Shown here in pieces: positions 7,039-15,800 of a DNA stretch of 64,000 nt. Under the pieces are notes generated by a model, which was not told where the DNA came from, did no database searches, and was given only the letters and a program-made list of their open reading frames with translations. Each line of letters starts with the position of its first letter. The first letter of the stretch is position 1. The stretch spans positions 1-64,000 of the forward strand of contig JAWKMZ010000001.1 in the NCBI GenBank assembly GCA_041391965.1, read 5' to 3'. This DNA comes from JAWKMZ01 sp041391965 (GTDB taxonomy: Bacteria; Bacteroidota; Bacteroidia; Flavobacteriales; Flavobacteriaceae). The translations under genes were made by a program, and so were the position numbers.

Positions 7039-7167
7039 CACCGTGTATAATTAATTACTTGTTTTAAGCCTGCTTACGAAAGTCCTCTCGGATTTTCTAT
7101 TCAGTTTTTATTTGCTAAATTAGGTGCTTAAACACGCCACTAATCATACACAAACACGTTGTAATGC
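7032..7167 (+). other. attC-like cassette recombination site 6
   Basis: The left core TTTATAAC (7032-7039) only partly complements the cassette start GTTAAAACA (5044-5052). The arm GTGTATAATTAATTAC (7043-7058) pairs with an arm whose reverse complement is GTGTATGATTAGTGGC. The loop has an inner hairpin GAAAGTCC...GGATTTTC and a TTTGCTAAATTAGGTGCTTA block like that of site 4. The right core is GTTGTAATGC (7158-7167). Confidence 0.8.
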
Positions 7168-7267
7168 ATTTGCCTAAACCAACGAACTGAATTACTCATT
7201 GAATTAATTCCATAACTCATTTAGACTTTTTTACTGAAACAAAACTAAATAGATTTACCAAAAAACA

Positions 7268-8410
7268 ATGAACAAAACCAACCTGATTATAGCTTTATCA
7301 TTAATATGGCTTTCATTTTCCTATGGTCAACAAAAAGACACTATTTACGGAAAGGTCAAAACGATAAGGGAAAAAGTTGAATTTCTTACAGAAAAAGAAA
7401 ACCCTCAATTTCTATACTATCACGATTATGGACATTCAGGTTTTATGGGACCAGAATCAACAATATCTAGATTTAAAAGTACTTGGTACTCAACTCACTT
7501 CTGTTCCTATATAAATTATGAAAGACATTTTAATAATAAAGGGAAAATAACAGAAGATATTTGGTTTACAAAAAAGGATTCGTTTATGGATTCTTACAAA
7601 TATAGATATGATAAAAAAGATAGACTGGTTAGAAAAATAGACTCATCTAAATATGCCGTTGGCACCGAGATTCATTATTACACTAATGATTATAACGAAA
7701 ATATCATTTATGAACATTTTGAATATGATATTTTCTCTTATAAATACAAACGATTTGATAAAGAAGGTAAATTAGTCCGTTTAAAATCTCACGACGATTA
7801 CGGAAATACAGATGAATATATATACAAATATAATGCTGATGGAAAATTACTTTTTAGAATATATAAAAATCCAAATAGTTGGAGAAAATCTGGAGAAAGA
7901 AGTTGGTCTTATGGTGTACAAGATTCCATTGGAAACATCTATAAAGATTTAGTAAATAAATATGATGAAAAGAATAGACTTATACAAAGACAACGTTTTG
8001 ATTTGTATGAAGACGACGAAAACCATAAAGACCCAAAGTTAGTTGAAAACACATTTTTCCAATACGACGAAAACAACAACATTATTTTGACTAAACGTAT
8101 AAATGGTTATATAAAGGTCAAACCTACATTTAATCATTCTGAATATGATAAAAAAAATCGATTGATTAAACGATATTGTTGTTCTGAAAAAGAATCAGAT
8201 GCTAAAAGAATTGAGAAGTATGACTATAATGGAGATGAAATAACATCTTTAGAATATACTGAAGAATCTTGGCCATCCAAAGAAATGAAGAAATACCAAG
8301 TAGATTTTGAATACAAATATGACGATAAAGGAAATTGGAATGAAATTATAAAAAAAGTAGATGGAAAAGAATTATATAAGTGGACAAGACAATTAGAATA
8401 CTATAAATAA
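7268..8410 (+). CDS. Exported YD-repeat-like protein (cassette 6)
   Basis: 380 residues with a Sec signal peptide (hydrophobic core at 5-18, likely cleavage after SYG). The mature protein is a series of irregular repeats of the type Y-D-K/E-K-x-R-L-[VI]-x-[RK] (YDKKDRLVRKI, YNADGKLLFRIY, YDEKNRLIQRQ, YDENNNIILTK, YDKKNRLIKRY, YDDKGNWNEIIKK), the YD/Rhs-like beta-strand repeat common in exported Bacteroidota proteins. It is probably periplasmic or surface-located; its role is unknown. It lacks the core-plus-toxin layout of a full Rhs protein. This is the only cassette with a long leader (109 bases from the recombination point), which has no recognisable element. Confidence 0.8.
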   Translation: MNKTNLIIALSLIWLSFSYGQQKDTIYGKVKTIREKVEFLTEKENPQFLYYHDYGHSGFMGPESTISRFKSTWYSTHFCSYINYERHFNNKGKITEDIWFTKKDSFMDSYKYRYDKKDRLVRKIDSSKYAVGTEIHYYTNDYNENIIYEHFEYDIFSYKYKRFDKEGKLVRLKSHDDYGNTDEYIYKYNADGKLLFRIYKNPNSWRKSGERSWSYGVQDSIGNIYKDLVNKYDEKNRLIQRQRFDLYEDDENHKDPKLVENTFFQYDENNNIILTKRINGYIKVKPTFNHSEYDKKNRLIKRYCCSEKESDAKRIEKYDYNGDEITSLEYTEESWPSKEMKKYQVDFEYKYDDKGNWNEIIKKVDGKELYKWTRQLEYYK

Positions 8411-8414
8411 AAAC

Positions 8415-8551
8415 GCATTACAAAATCGGCTATAATCCATTGCTATGAAAGAGATAAAATGTAAATTAGTAACAATAAAAAGGCTCGATTCCAACTACGA
8501 AAATCCTACGGATTTTCCTCGTAACTACTCATAGCCAAACCGTTGGGCTTC
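8415..8551 (+). other. attC-like cassette recombination site 7
   Basis: The left core GCATTACAAA (8415-8424) complements nine of ten bases of the cassette start GTTGTAATGC (7158-7167); the changed base is in the normally invariant AAC, here AAA. The arm GGCTATAATCCATTGC pairs with an arm whose reverse complement is GGCTATGAGTAGTTAC, the least well matched of the eight stems. The loop holds the hairpin GAAAATCC-TAC-GGATTTTC. The right core is GTTGGGCTTC (8542-8551). Confidence 0.75.
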
Positions 8552-8572
8552 ATTATGACAAACCATTAACCA

Positions 8573-9328
8573 ATGATAAAATTCTTTAGAAAAATTAGAC
8601 AAAATAGTATTAAGGAAAAAAAGTTTATCAATTACCTAAAATACGCTTTAGGTGAAATTGTACTTGTGGTCATCGGTATATTAATGGCCCTTCAGATAAA
8701 TAACTGGAATGAAAACAGATTGAATGAAAAACGAATAAAAAGTTACTTACAAAGCTTTATAACTGATTTGAAATCTGATATTTTGGTCTATAAAAGAAAT
8801 ATCAATGAGTTTGAAATTACATTCAAAAATATAAATAGGATTTTACTAAATGATGAGTATAGAAGATTAGATGCAGATTCGATATATGCCCTGATCAATT
8901 ATTCCTGGAGCATAAACACCCTTTCAGACCAAACTTTCGAAAAAATCAAAAGTGTAGGACTACAGGAAATTTTGGGTACACCAGAAATAGAAAAAGCCAT
9001 TAATGACTACTATACCAATTCGACAACCCATTATGATTATTTTATAAATTGGAATAAGGAAATGGCAATGAAAGACAACACATTTTGGAATTATAATGAT
9101 AAGTATGAAACTGGAATAAATAATTATTTAGGATTAAATTCGATACCATTTCACCAAAATCCCGAAAAGAGAAAAGAGGAACTTATCAAGTTAATTGAAT
9201 CTACATTGGGAAGAAACTATTTAAAAAACACCATTACTAGAATGAAGTATGGAACAATCGAAGCGAATCAATTTAAATCCAATGCGGAAAATTTGATAGA
9301 ATTGATAGAAAATGAAATTAATAAATAA
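8573..9328 (+). CDS. DUF6090-like membrane protein (cassette 7)
   Basis: 251 residues. The N-terminal 45 residues match the pattern of a family very common in Flavobacteriia: MIKFFRKIRQ, a short basic stretch, then YALGEIVLVVIGILMALQIN with one membrane helix and NWNE. The C-terminal part is a long helical, charged domain (50-251). The N-terminus is probably in the cytoplasm and the helical domain in the periplasm. The function is unknown. The start ATG is 30 bases after the recombination point. Cassettes elsewhere in this family carry similar anchored proteins; no partner gene is present here. Confidence 0.8.
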   Translation: MIKFFRKIRQNSIKEKKFINYLKYALGEIVLVVIGILMALQINNWNENRLNEKRIKSYLQSFITDLKSDILVYKRNINEFEITFKNINRILLNDEYRRLDADSIYALINYSWSINTLSDQTFEKIKSVGLQEILGTPEIEKAINDYYTNSTTHYDYFINWNKEMAMKDNTFWNYNDKYETGINNYLGLNSIPFHQNPEKRKEELIKLIESTLGRNYLKNTITRMKYGTIEANQFKSNAENLIELIENEINK

Positions 9329-9330
9329 AG

Positions 9331-9469
9331 AAAGTACAACACTGGCTATAATTCATTGCTTCTGACTATCCTCGCGGAAAGTTTTCGTAAATATGCTATC
9401 TTCGATTTACGGCGGAAAATCATAGCTGATTTTAACACAACGAAATCATACACAAAACCGTTGGGTGTA
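9331..9469 (+). other. attC-like cassette recombination site 8 (last of the array)
   Basis: The left core AAAGTACAAC (9331-9340) partly complements the cassette start GTTGGGCTTC at 8542-8551 (about seven of ten). The arm TATAATTCATTGC (9347-9359) pairs with an arm whose reverse complement is TATGATTTCGTTGTG, the same mismatch pattern as site 1. The loop shares GCTATCTTCGATTTACGGCGG-type sequence with sites 3 and 5. The right core GTTGGGTGTA (9460-9469) opens a cassette that is destroyed 5 bases later by a decayed insertion sequence. Confidence 0.8.
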
Positions 9470-9473
9470 ATTT

Positions 9474-9560
9474 TGACCCGTCCTGAATAAAGGCTACATA
9501 ATTTTAAACATTATGTACAAAAACACAAAGTGATCAGACGGTATTCAGAACCTTTTAAAC
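9474..9560 (+). mobile_element. Remnant of the left end of an IS3-family element
   Basis: These 87 bases match the left end of the two intact IS3 copies, including the terminal TGACCCGTCCTGAATAAAGG and the first codons of orfA, with several substitutions and a small deletion (for example YRND is lost). Similarity stops abruptly at 9560. The changes make this an older, independent insertion rather than a fragment of the present copies. Confidence 0.85.
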
Positions 9561-9815
9561 CGAATAGATTAGCGAAAAAAACTATGTGTAAAACCAACTT
9601 AGACTGCAAAGAATATTTAGGGCAAATCAAGTGGAAAGACGGCTTTGTGTGCCGCATATATTGCAGCACCAGTTACCAGTTTTGCAACAACCATTCAAGT
9701 ACGTCGTGGCATTACTGAAAAAACCGCACGCCTGATTATGCTTAAAATAAAGGAATCTATGGGTTCAAATGACAATCATCCTAAAATGACAATGTACAGG
9801 TTGATAAATTTAACT
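9561..9815 (+). pseudogene. IS1595-type transposase remnant
   Basis: Two broken pieces of an IS1595-family transposase can be read. The first, near 9590-9655, gives DCKEYLGQIKWKDGFVCR, which matches the N-terminal zinc-ribbon segment (family pattern YL..L.W.DGF.CP.C). The second, near 9690-9800, gives EKTARLIMLKIKESMGSN then NHPKMT, matching the helix before the first catalytic region. The part between them is deleted, the frame shifts, and the catalytic domain is absent. It is non-functional. Confidence 0.7.
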
Positions 9816-10044
9816 TAAACAGGTACTTTAATGAATTTTATTTTAGGATTGGCCACTCACAAACCAAAAACAGAATATTCAATAACTTAATAGCAAAAAT
9901 AGTCAATAGCAATAAAATTCACTAAAGCGAAATTTTATATAGCCAACTCCTGACCTCCAAAAAACATTCGGTTGTTATTTGCACTGTTGGTTTTAAACTA
10001 AATTAATTATTAACATGCTTCCTTTTTATAAATAAAGAGTAGCT
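9816..10044. other. Non-coding stretch between the cassette array and core genome
   Basis: The untranslated stretch from 9329 to 10044 consists of attC-like site 8, the IS3 end remnant, the IS1595 remnant and these last 229 bases. I see no gene, hairpin or repeat in this last part beyond a loose GTTG-containing stretch near 9970-9990 that does not fit a complete site. It marks the border to conserved genes. Confidence 0.5.
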
Positions 10045-11400
10045 TTAGTTAATGAGGCTCTTTACAGTATCAAAATCCAATCCTCCATAATTACCAGAAC
10101 TCATTAACAACAAGGCTTTATTATCAAAGTTTTGTGAGAATAAGAAGTTTTTAAAATCGTCTGGATTGGTGTAAATAATTAAATCATCACGCTCAAAAGC
10201 CGTTGCAATTTGCTCATGCGTCACTTCTTTTAGTTTTTTAATTTCGACAGCATGTGGTGAGTAAAATACTACAGCCACATCAGCCGCATCTAAAGCCCCT
10301 TTGTATTCTTTTAAAAATTGGGCATCAAGACTGCTATAGGTATGCAACTCTAAACAAGCCACAAGGGTACGATTACTGTATTGTTCTTTGACCGCTTTGG
10401 TGGTCGCTTCTACTTTAGATGGTGAATGGGCAAAATCTTTAAAAGCGACACTGGTAATGCTTTCAGCAATTTTTTCTAAACGTTTGCTAGCGCCTTTAAA
10501 GGTAGCTATCGCTTCATAGAAATCGTCTTCATCAATACCCATGTGTTGACATATCCACTTGGCACCTGCAAGATTATTAAGGTTATGCTGCCCAAAGACT
10601 TCAATTGGCAAAGAACCTTCGGGTGTTTCTAAAAGGGTTTGACCATTTTCAACCGTATATGCTGGTGTGTGATAAGCTAATTTGCGAATGGTATTCTCTG
10701 AAGCTTCAACCACACGTTTTACTTCAGCATCTTCTTCATTATAGGTAATACTGCCTCCTTTAACAATGCTATCTACAAAGATGCTGAACTGCGCTACATA
10801 ATTTTCATAGGTTGGAAACACATTGATATGATCCCAAGCTATGCCGCTTAACAAAGCTATATTAGGTTGGTAGAGGTGAAATTTTGGTCGTCTGTCAAGT
10901 GGTGAGCTTAGATACTCATCGCCTTCTAACACGATAAAATCGTTGTTTTCTGTAAGTTTGACCATCACATCAAAGCCTTCCAATTGGGCACCTACCATAT
11001 AATCAACGTCTCTGTCGTGGTAGTGCATCACATGCAATATCATAGAGGTGATGGTGGTTTTACCATGGCTACCACCAATAACAACTCTGGTTTTATGTTT
11101 GGATTGTTCGTATAAAAACTCTGGGTAACTGTATATTTTAAGACCTAATTGTTGTGCTTTTAATAACTCTGGGTTATCGGCCTTTGCATGCATTCCTAAC
11201 ACCACAGCATCTAAATTGTCCGTTATCTTTTCAGGATGCCAACCATAGGTTTCAGGCAATAAGCCTTTGTTTGCTAATCGGGATTTGGAAGGTTCAAAAA
11301 TCTCATCATCGCTTCCGGTAACTTTGTAGCCTTTATTATGAAGCGCTAAGGCAAGATTGTGCATGGCACTACCTCCTATTGCTATAAAATGTACGTTCAT
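10045..11400 (-). CDS. mpl: UDP-N-acetylmuramate:tripeptide ligase-type Mur ligase
   Basis: 451 residues, close to the 457 of the E. coli enzyme. Mpl joins the recycled tripeptide L-Ala-gamma-D-Glu-meso-DAP to UDP-MurNAc in the cytoplasm, feeding recycled peptide back to peptidoglycan synthesis. Visible are the N-terminal Rossmann domain (HFIAIGGSAMHNLA), the ATP loop GGSHGKTT at 109-116, and the ligase C-terminal domain with DFAHSPSKVEAT. The DFAHSP.K pattern and the short first domain fit Mpl better than MurC, though the two are close. A TATATTTG -7-like box (reverse strand, 11420-11427) lies about 20 bases upstream of the ATG. The gene marks the end of the mobile region. Confidence 0.88.
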   Translation of the reverse strand: MNVHFIAIGGSAMHNLALALHNKGYKVTGSDDEIFEPSKSRLANKGLLPETYGWHPEKITDNLDAVVLGMHAKADNPELLKAQQLGLKIYSYPEFLYEQSKHKTRVVIGGSHGKTTITSMILHVMHYHDRDVDYMVGAQLEGFDVMVKLTENNDFIVLEGDEYLSSPLDRRPKFHLYQPNIALLSGIAWDHINVFPTYENYVAQFSIFVDSIVKGGSITYNEEDAEVKRVVEASENTIRKLAYHTPAYTVENGQTLLETPEGSLPIEVFGQHNLNNLAGAKWICQHMGIDEDDFYEAIATFKGASKRLEKIAESITSVAFKDFAHSPSKVEATTKAVKEQYSNRTLVACLELHTYSSLDAQFLKEYKGALDAADVAVVFYSPHAVEIKKLKEVTHEQIATAFERDDLIIYTNPDDFKNFLFSQNFDNKALLLMSSGNYGGLDFDTVKSLIN

Positions 11401-11419
11401 GTTGTTTTATTGTAGTGTT

Positions 11420-11427
11420 CAAATATA
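11420..11427 (-). promoter_or_regulatory. -7 box of mpl
   Basis: On the reverse strand this reads TATATTTG, matching TAnnTTTG, 20 bases upstream of the mpl ATG. A convincing TTG -33 element is not seen at 17-23 bases. Confidence 0.4.
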
Positions 11428-11670
11428 CTTTTTTTGTCACGAATACACGAATGTTTTTCTGGCAGAACATTCCATGTGCGCAAAGTTGAAAAGATGCAGG
11501 AATAGCTGATAAATTAAAATTAACTGACCAAGTAGATGAGTCCCAAATTCACGAATAGAAAACGAAGTTGCAAAGTGTTTGGTATTAAGACGCAACCATA
11601 TCAGAACAAACTATATTACAAAATTGTAGAAAGAAACGCTGAGTTATAGTATAATTTAAAAAAAACAATG

Positions 11671-12627
11671 CTAAAGTTTTAGGATGCGTTCCTTTTCTTC
11701 TTTAAAAGGCTCCATTTTTGGAAGTTCGGCAATGGCTAAATCAATATAGTTTAAGGCTTTTTCTTTATCGCCTTTGTAGTTGTATATCTGTGCCAACCTA
11801 TAATTAGCCCAAGCAATAGGTACACCATCTTCAGCTGAATATTGTTTAATATACGTTTGCAAGCATTCAATACCTTTATCAAGTTCAATATGATACTCTG
11901 CAGCCACTTTACCTATTTGATAATGCAAAGCATTGCGTTGATGCTTGTCTTGTGTTTCTTGAATGTTTGTTATCGCTTTTTGGGGTTGGTTTTGTTTTTC
12001 GTAAAAAGTGGTCAATTTTTCAAAACAAGTGAGAGAGCCACCTTCTTTAATTGCCTTTTTATAGTAAGTTTCAGCCAATTTGGGCTCATCATCATATTCA
12101 TAAATATAGCCTTTTGCTAAATAGCCATCTACTTTAGATAGGTTTTCAAGTTCGTTAGCATATTTTAAAGATTTGCTTTTACTGCCTCCAATAATTCCTG
12201 GCAACTGCATATACAATTCCACCAAAGCCCAACGTGCATTAATATGCTTAGGGTCTAATTGGGCAGCTTTTAAAAAGGCTTGTTTGACATCACCAATAAT
12301 ACCAAGAGCTTTCAACTTGTTAATTGATAAAGCTTTCATTCCTAAAGCACCACCATATTTGTAGTGAAAGTCAGCTGTATTAGGACTTAAATTGACCAAG
12401 GTTTTATAAGCATCAATGGCTTTGTCCCATTTTTTTTGGTGACCATAAGTATCTCCTAATAGTTCGATACCTTTTAAATCTTTTGGGTGCTCATCCACAT
12501 AAGCTGTCATGAGCTGTTCTGCTTTAGCAAACTGCTTGTTGTCAAGCATTTGTTGAGCGGTCTCTAATGTATTTTGGCTAAAAACAGCAATAGGAATTAA
12601 AAAAAAAGTGATTAAAAATTTCATCAT
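11671..12627 (-). CDS. Exported TPR-repeat protein
   Basis: 318 residues. A signal peptide (MMKFLITFFLIPIAVFS, cleaved before QN) is followed by tandem tetratricopeptide-type helices, e.g. AEQLMTAYVDEHPKDLKGIELLGDTY, KWDKAIDAYKTLVNLSPN, AFLKAAQLDPKHINARWALV and a last repeat at 275-310. TPR proteins act as protein-binding scaffolds; here in the periplasm, partner unknown. The PGIIGGS segment near residue 150 is typical of a Bacteroidota TPR subfamily. The second Met is an equally good start. A TAGTTTTG -7-like box (reverse strand, 12642-12649) lies just upstream. Confidence 0.85.
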   Translation of the reverse strand: MMKFLITFFLIPIAVFSQNTLETAQQMLDNKQFAKAEQLMTAYVDEHPKDLKGIELLGDTYGHQKKWDKAIDAYKTLVNLSPNTADFHYKYGGALGMKALSINKLKALGIIGDVKQAFLKAAQLDPKHINARWALVELYMQLPGIIGGSKSKSLKYANELENLSKVDGYLAKGYIYEYDDEPKLAETYYKKAIKEGGSLTCFEKLTTFYEKQNQPQKAITNIQETQDKHQRNALHYQIGKVAAEYHIELDKGIECLQTYIKQYSAEDGVPIAWANYRLAQIYNYKGDKEKALNYIDLAIAELPKMEPFKEEKERILKL

Positions 12628-12803
12628 ATCATTTATAAAAACAAAACTAAGACATCTATTGGTATTGTTTTTGCTTCATCATAAAAAGTTAGCTTTAAAA
12701 ATAGTTAACTTCACTCAACCAAACGCACATATTGCCAATTTCGTATTTTTAGTCACGTTAATTGGATGTACATTACAACATTATTGATTATAACGATAAA
12801 CAG

Positions 12804-15800
12804 ATGAAACATTTTATATTAGTTAGCATGCTAATCCTTTTTGCAAATCACACACAAGCACAATCTGACAATTATGATACCCTTTGGAAAGACGTTGAAC
12901 AATTGGAAACTGATGGTTTGCCTAAATCGGCATTAAAAGTCGTTGAAAAAATTGATGCGTTGGCTCAAAAAGAACAAAATACAACACAGCATATCAAATC
13001 GTTACTCTACAAAAGCAAATACGCATTAATACTTGAAGACGATGCGCAGCTAAGTATTATAAACAATTTTAAAGATGAGATTTCTAAAAGCGAAACACCT
13101 GTAAAAAACCTATTAGAAAGCATGTTAGCCACTTTATATTGGCAATATTTTCAGCAAAACAGGTATAAATTTTACAACCGAACCAACACTGAAAGCAAAG
13201 TAGACTTTGACGATTTTAGAACTTGGGATTTACAGACCTTATTTGATGAAATCCATTTGCACTTTCAAAATTCGTTACAAAATGGCTTAATCTTGCAACA
13301 AACGCGCTTGGTAGGCTATGATGCTCTTTTATTAAAAGCCGACGAGTCCAAACGTTACAGACCTACTTTGTTTGATTTGATAAGTCAGAATGCCTTGGCT
13401 TTTTATCAAACAGATGAAAACAGCATCACACAACCTGCTTATAAATTTACCATTGATAATCCTGAATATTTAAGTGATGCTAAAATATTTAGCACTCTAA
13501 ATATCAGCTCAAAAGACAGTGCCTCTTTACAACTAAATGCTTTAAAAATTTATCAAAATCTAATTGCCTTTCACCTTAGAGACCAAGAGCCTTATGCGTT
13601 GGTAGACGCAGACATCAGTCGTTTGCAATTTGTAACTCAAAAAGCCACATTTAATGACAAGCAAAATGTGCTGTTGCAAACTTTAAAAACTGCAAGCGAT
13701 ACTTGGGATAAACATGAAGTATCTGCTTTATACGATTTTGAAATTGCTGCTATTTACAGACAACAAGGGCAAACCTATCAGCCAAAAACAGCAGAAGACT
13801 CTCGTTGGAAACTTAAAGATGCTGTTAAGCTTTGCGATTTGGTTATAAAACAATTCCCTAAAAGTAAAGGCTCTCAAAAATGTGAGGTTTTAAAACAACA
13901 AATCTTGCAAACTTCATTACAAATGACTTCCGAAACCAACTTACCAATACAACAAAATGCCTTAGTTTTGGTCAGTTATTCCAATTTAGAGCAGTTGCAA
14001 TTTAAGGTTTATCAGCTCTCAGCATCACAATTAGAAACGTTTAACACCACCTACAGAAAAAATGAGCAATGGGCATTTATCAAAAAGCTAAACCCTGTCA
14101 CCGAATGGGAAAGCACCTTAAAAAACGAAGGCGATTATCAAAATCATAGCACAGAAATTACTTTGCCAAAGTTAGAGAATGGCAATTATCTTATTTATGC
14201 GTCGCCAAATGTTGAAAACGACAGTATTTTTGCGTTTAAAACAATTCAAGTTACCAATTTAGCCTTAGTAAACAGCAGCGCATCTGACCAAGAAATTTTT
14301 CAGGTAATTGATAGAAGCAACGGAAACCCTTTAGTCGGCATAAAGGCAAAAGTTACCTATCAGGAAAACTATAAAGACAAGACCAAAACCTTAAACCTAA
14401 TTTCGGATGTTAATGGAAACTTCTTTGTCAAAAAAGCAAAACGACGCTACTATAACCTAAATATCCAATTAAGGTCAAATACTGAGCTTGCTTCCTATGA
14501 CAACTTCTACATCTCAAGTTATTACAATAATGACAACGCCACTGACGACACCATTTACAATGCCTTTTTGTTTACTGACAGAAGCATTTACAGACCAGGA
14601 CAACCGCTTTATTTTAAAGGGATTGCCATAAAGACAAAAGATGGAAAGTCGGAAGTATTGCCTAATGAAACCATTGAAGCTACACTATATGACGTCAATG
14701 GTCAAGAAGTTAAAAAACTAACCCTGAAAACCAACGATTTTGGCTCAGTCCATGGTGAATTTATACTACCAAATTCTGGACTGACAGGTCAGTTTTATAT
14801 TCAGTTGCAATCTCAAAAGAAAACGATTTATACTAACACTTATGTTTCTGTTGAAGAATACAAACGTCCAAAGTTTGAAACTAAATTCAATCCTATCACA
14901 GACACGTTTAAAGTCAACGATTCTGTCACAGTAAAAGGAACCGCTTTGGCTTATGCAGGAAGTAATATTACAGATACCAAAGTGGTGTATCGTGTAAAAC
15001 GAAATGTTGAATATCCTCGTTGGTATTATTGGAGCAGACCTTGGTTTAATAGCGAACCACAAGAAATTGCGCATGGTGAAAGCACAACCAATGACAAGGG
15101 CGAATTTGAGATTCACTTTTTGGCCATTCCTGATGAACATGTAAATAAATCGAGTTTGCCTGTTTTTAATTATGAAATTACAGCAGATGTAACAGACTTA
15201 AATGGAGAAACCCGAAGTGCTACAACCATTGTCAATGTTGGGTATCATACCTTAGTTGCTACCATTGGTGTTGATGAGTACCTTGATAAAACAAAAAAAG
15301 ACAACAAAATAACGATTGACACCAAAAACCTAAATGGTGAAACAGTTGATGCCAAAGGAACCATTAAAATTTACAAATTAGTCGCTCCAAAAACAACGTT
15401 AAGACCACGTCCTTGGCCTGCTCCAGATTACAAACGCTTTACAAAAGAAGAATTTAACCGTTTGTTTCCACATGAAGCTTTTGCAGATGAGTATAATTCA
15501 GACACTTGGGACAAAGGCAATTTGGTATTTGATGAAACATTTGACACTTCAAAATCAAAAACGTTAGCCTTAGGCAAACTCAAAAAGTGGGAATCAGGTC
15601 AGTATATTATTGTACTCGAAAGCAAAGATAAATTTGGGCAATTGGTTAAAGACGAATCAAAAACAATCCTTTTTAGCAATGATGATACAACCCTTGCAGA
15701 CCATCAGTTATTTAGCGTCACTACTGATAAAACAAGTTATAAAACTGATGAAAATGCACTGATTACTTTTGGGTCGTCAGATGCTATAACAGTAACGGTT

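Noticed and set aside
1..9560. CRISPR array reading of the regularly spaced repeats
   Set aside because: The repeats are 125-165 bases, variable and palindromic, and the intervals hold genes of 450-1150 bases, so this is not a repeat-spacer array.
9940..10000. A possible ninth recombination site near a GTTG-containing stretch
   Set aside because: Only loose fragments of the arms are seen, with no matching left core, no TATA/TATG arm pair and no loop hairpin.
12762..12803. Start of the giant macroglobulin at 12762
   Set aside because: The extra 14 residues precede a complete signal peptide that begins at the ATG at 12804.
14766..15140. A 124-codon antisense frame inside the macroglobulin gene
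   Set aside because: No recognisable family, no promoter or ribosome site, and it lies wholly inside a clearly coding gene.
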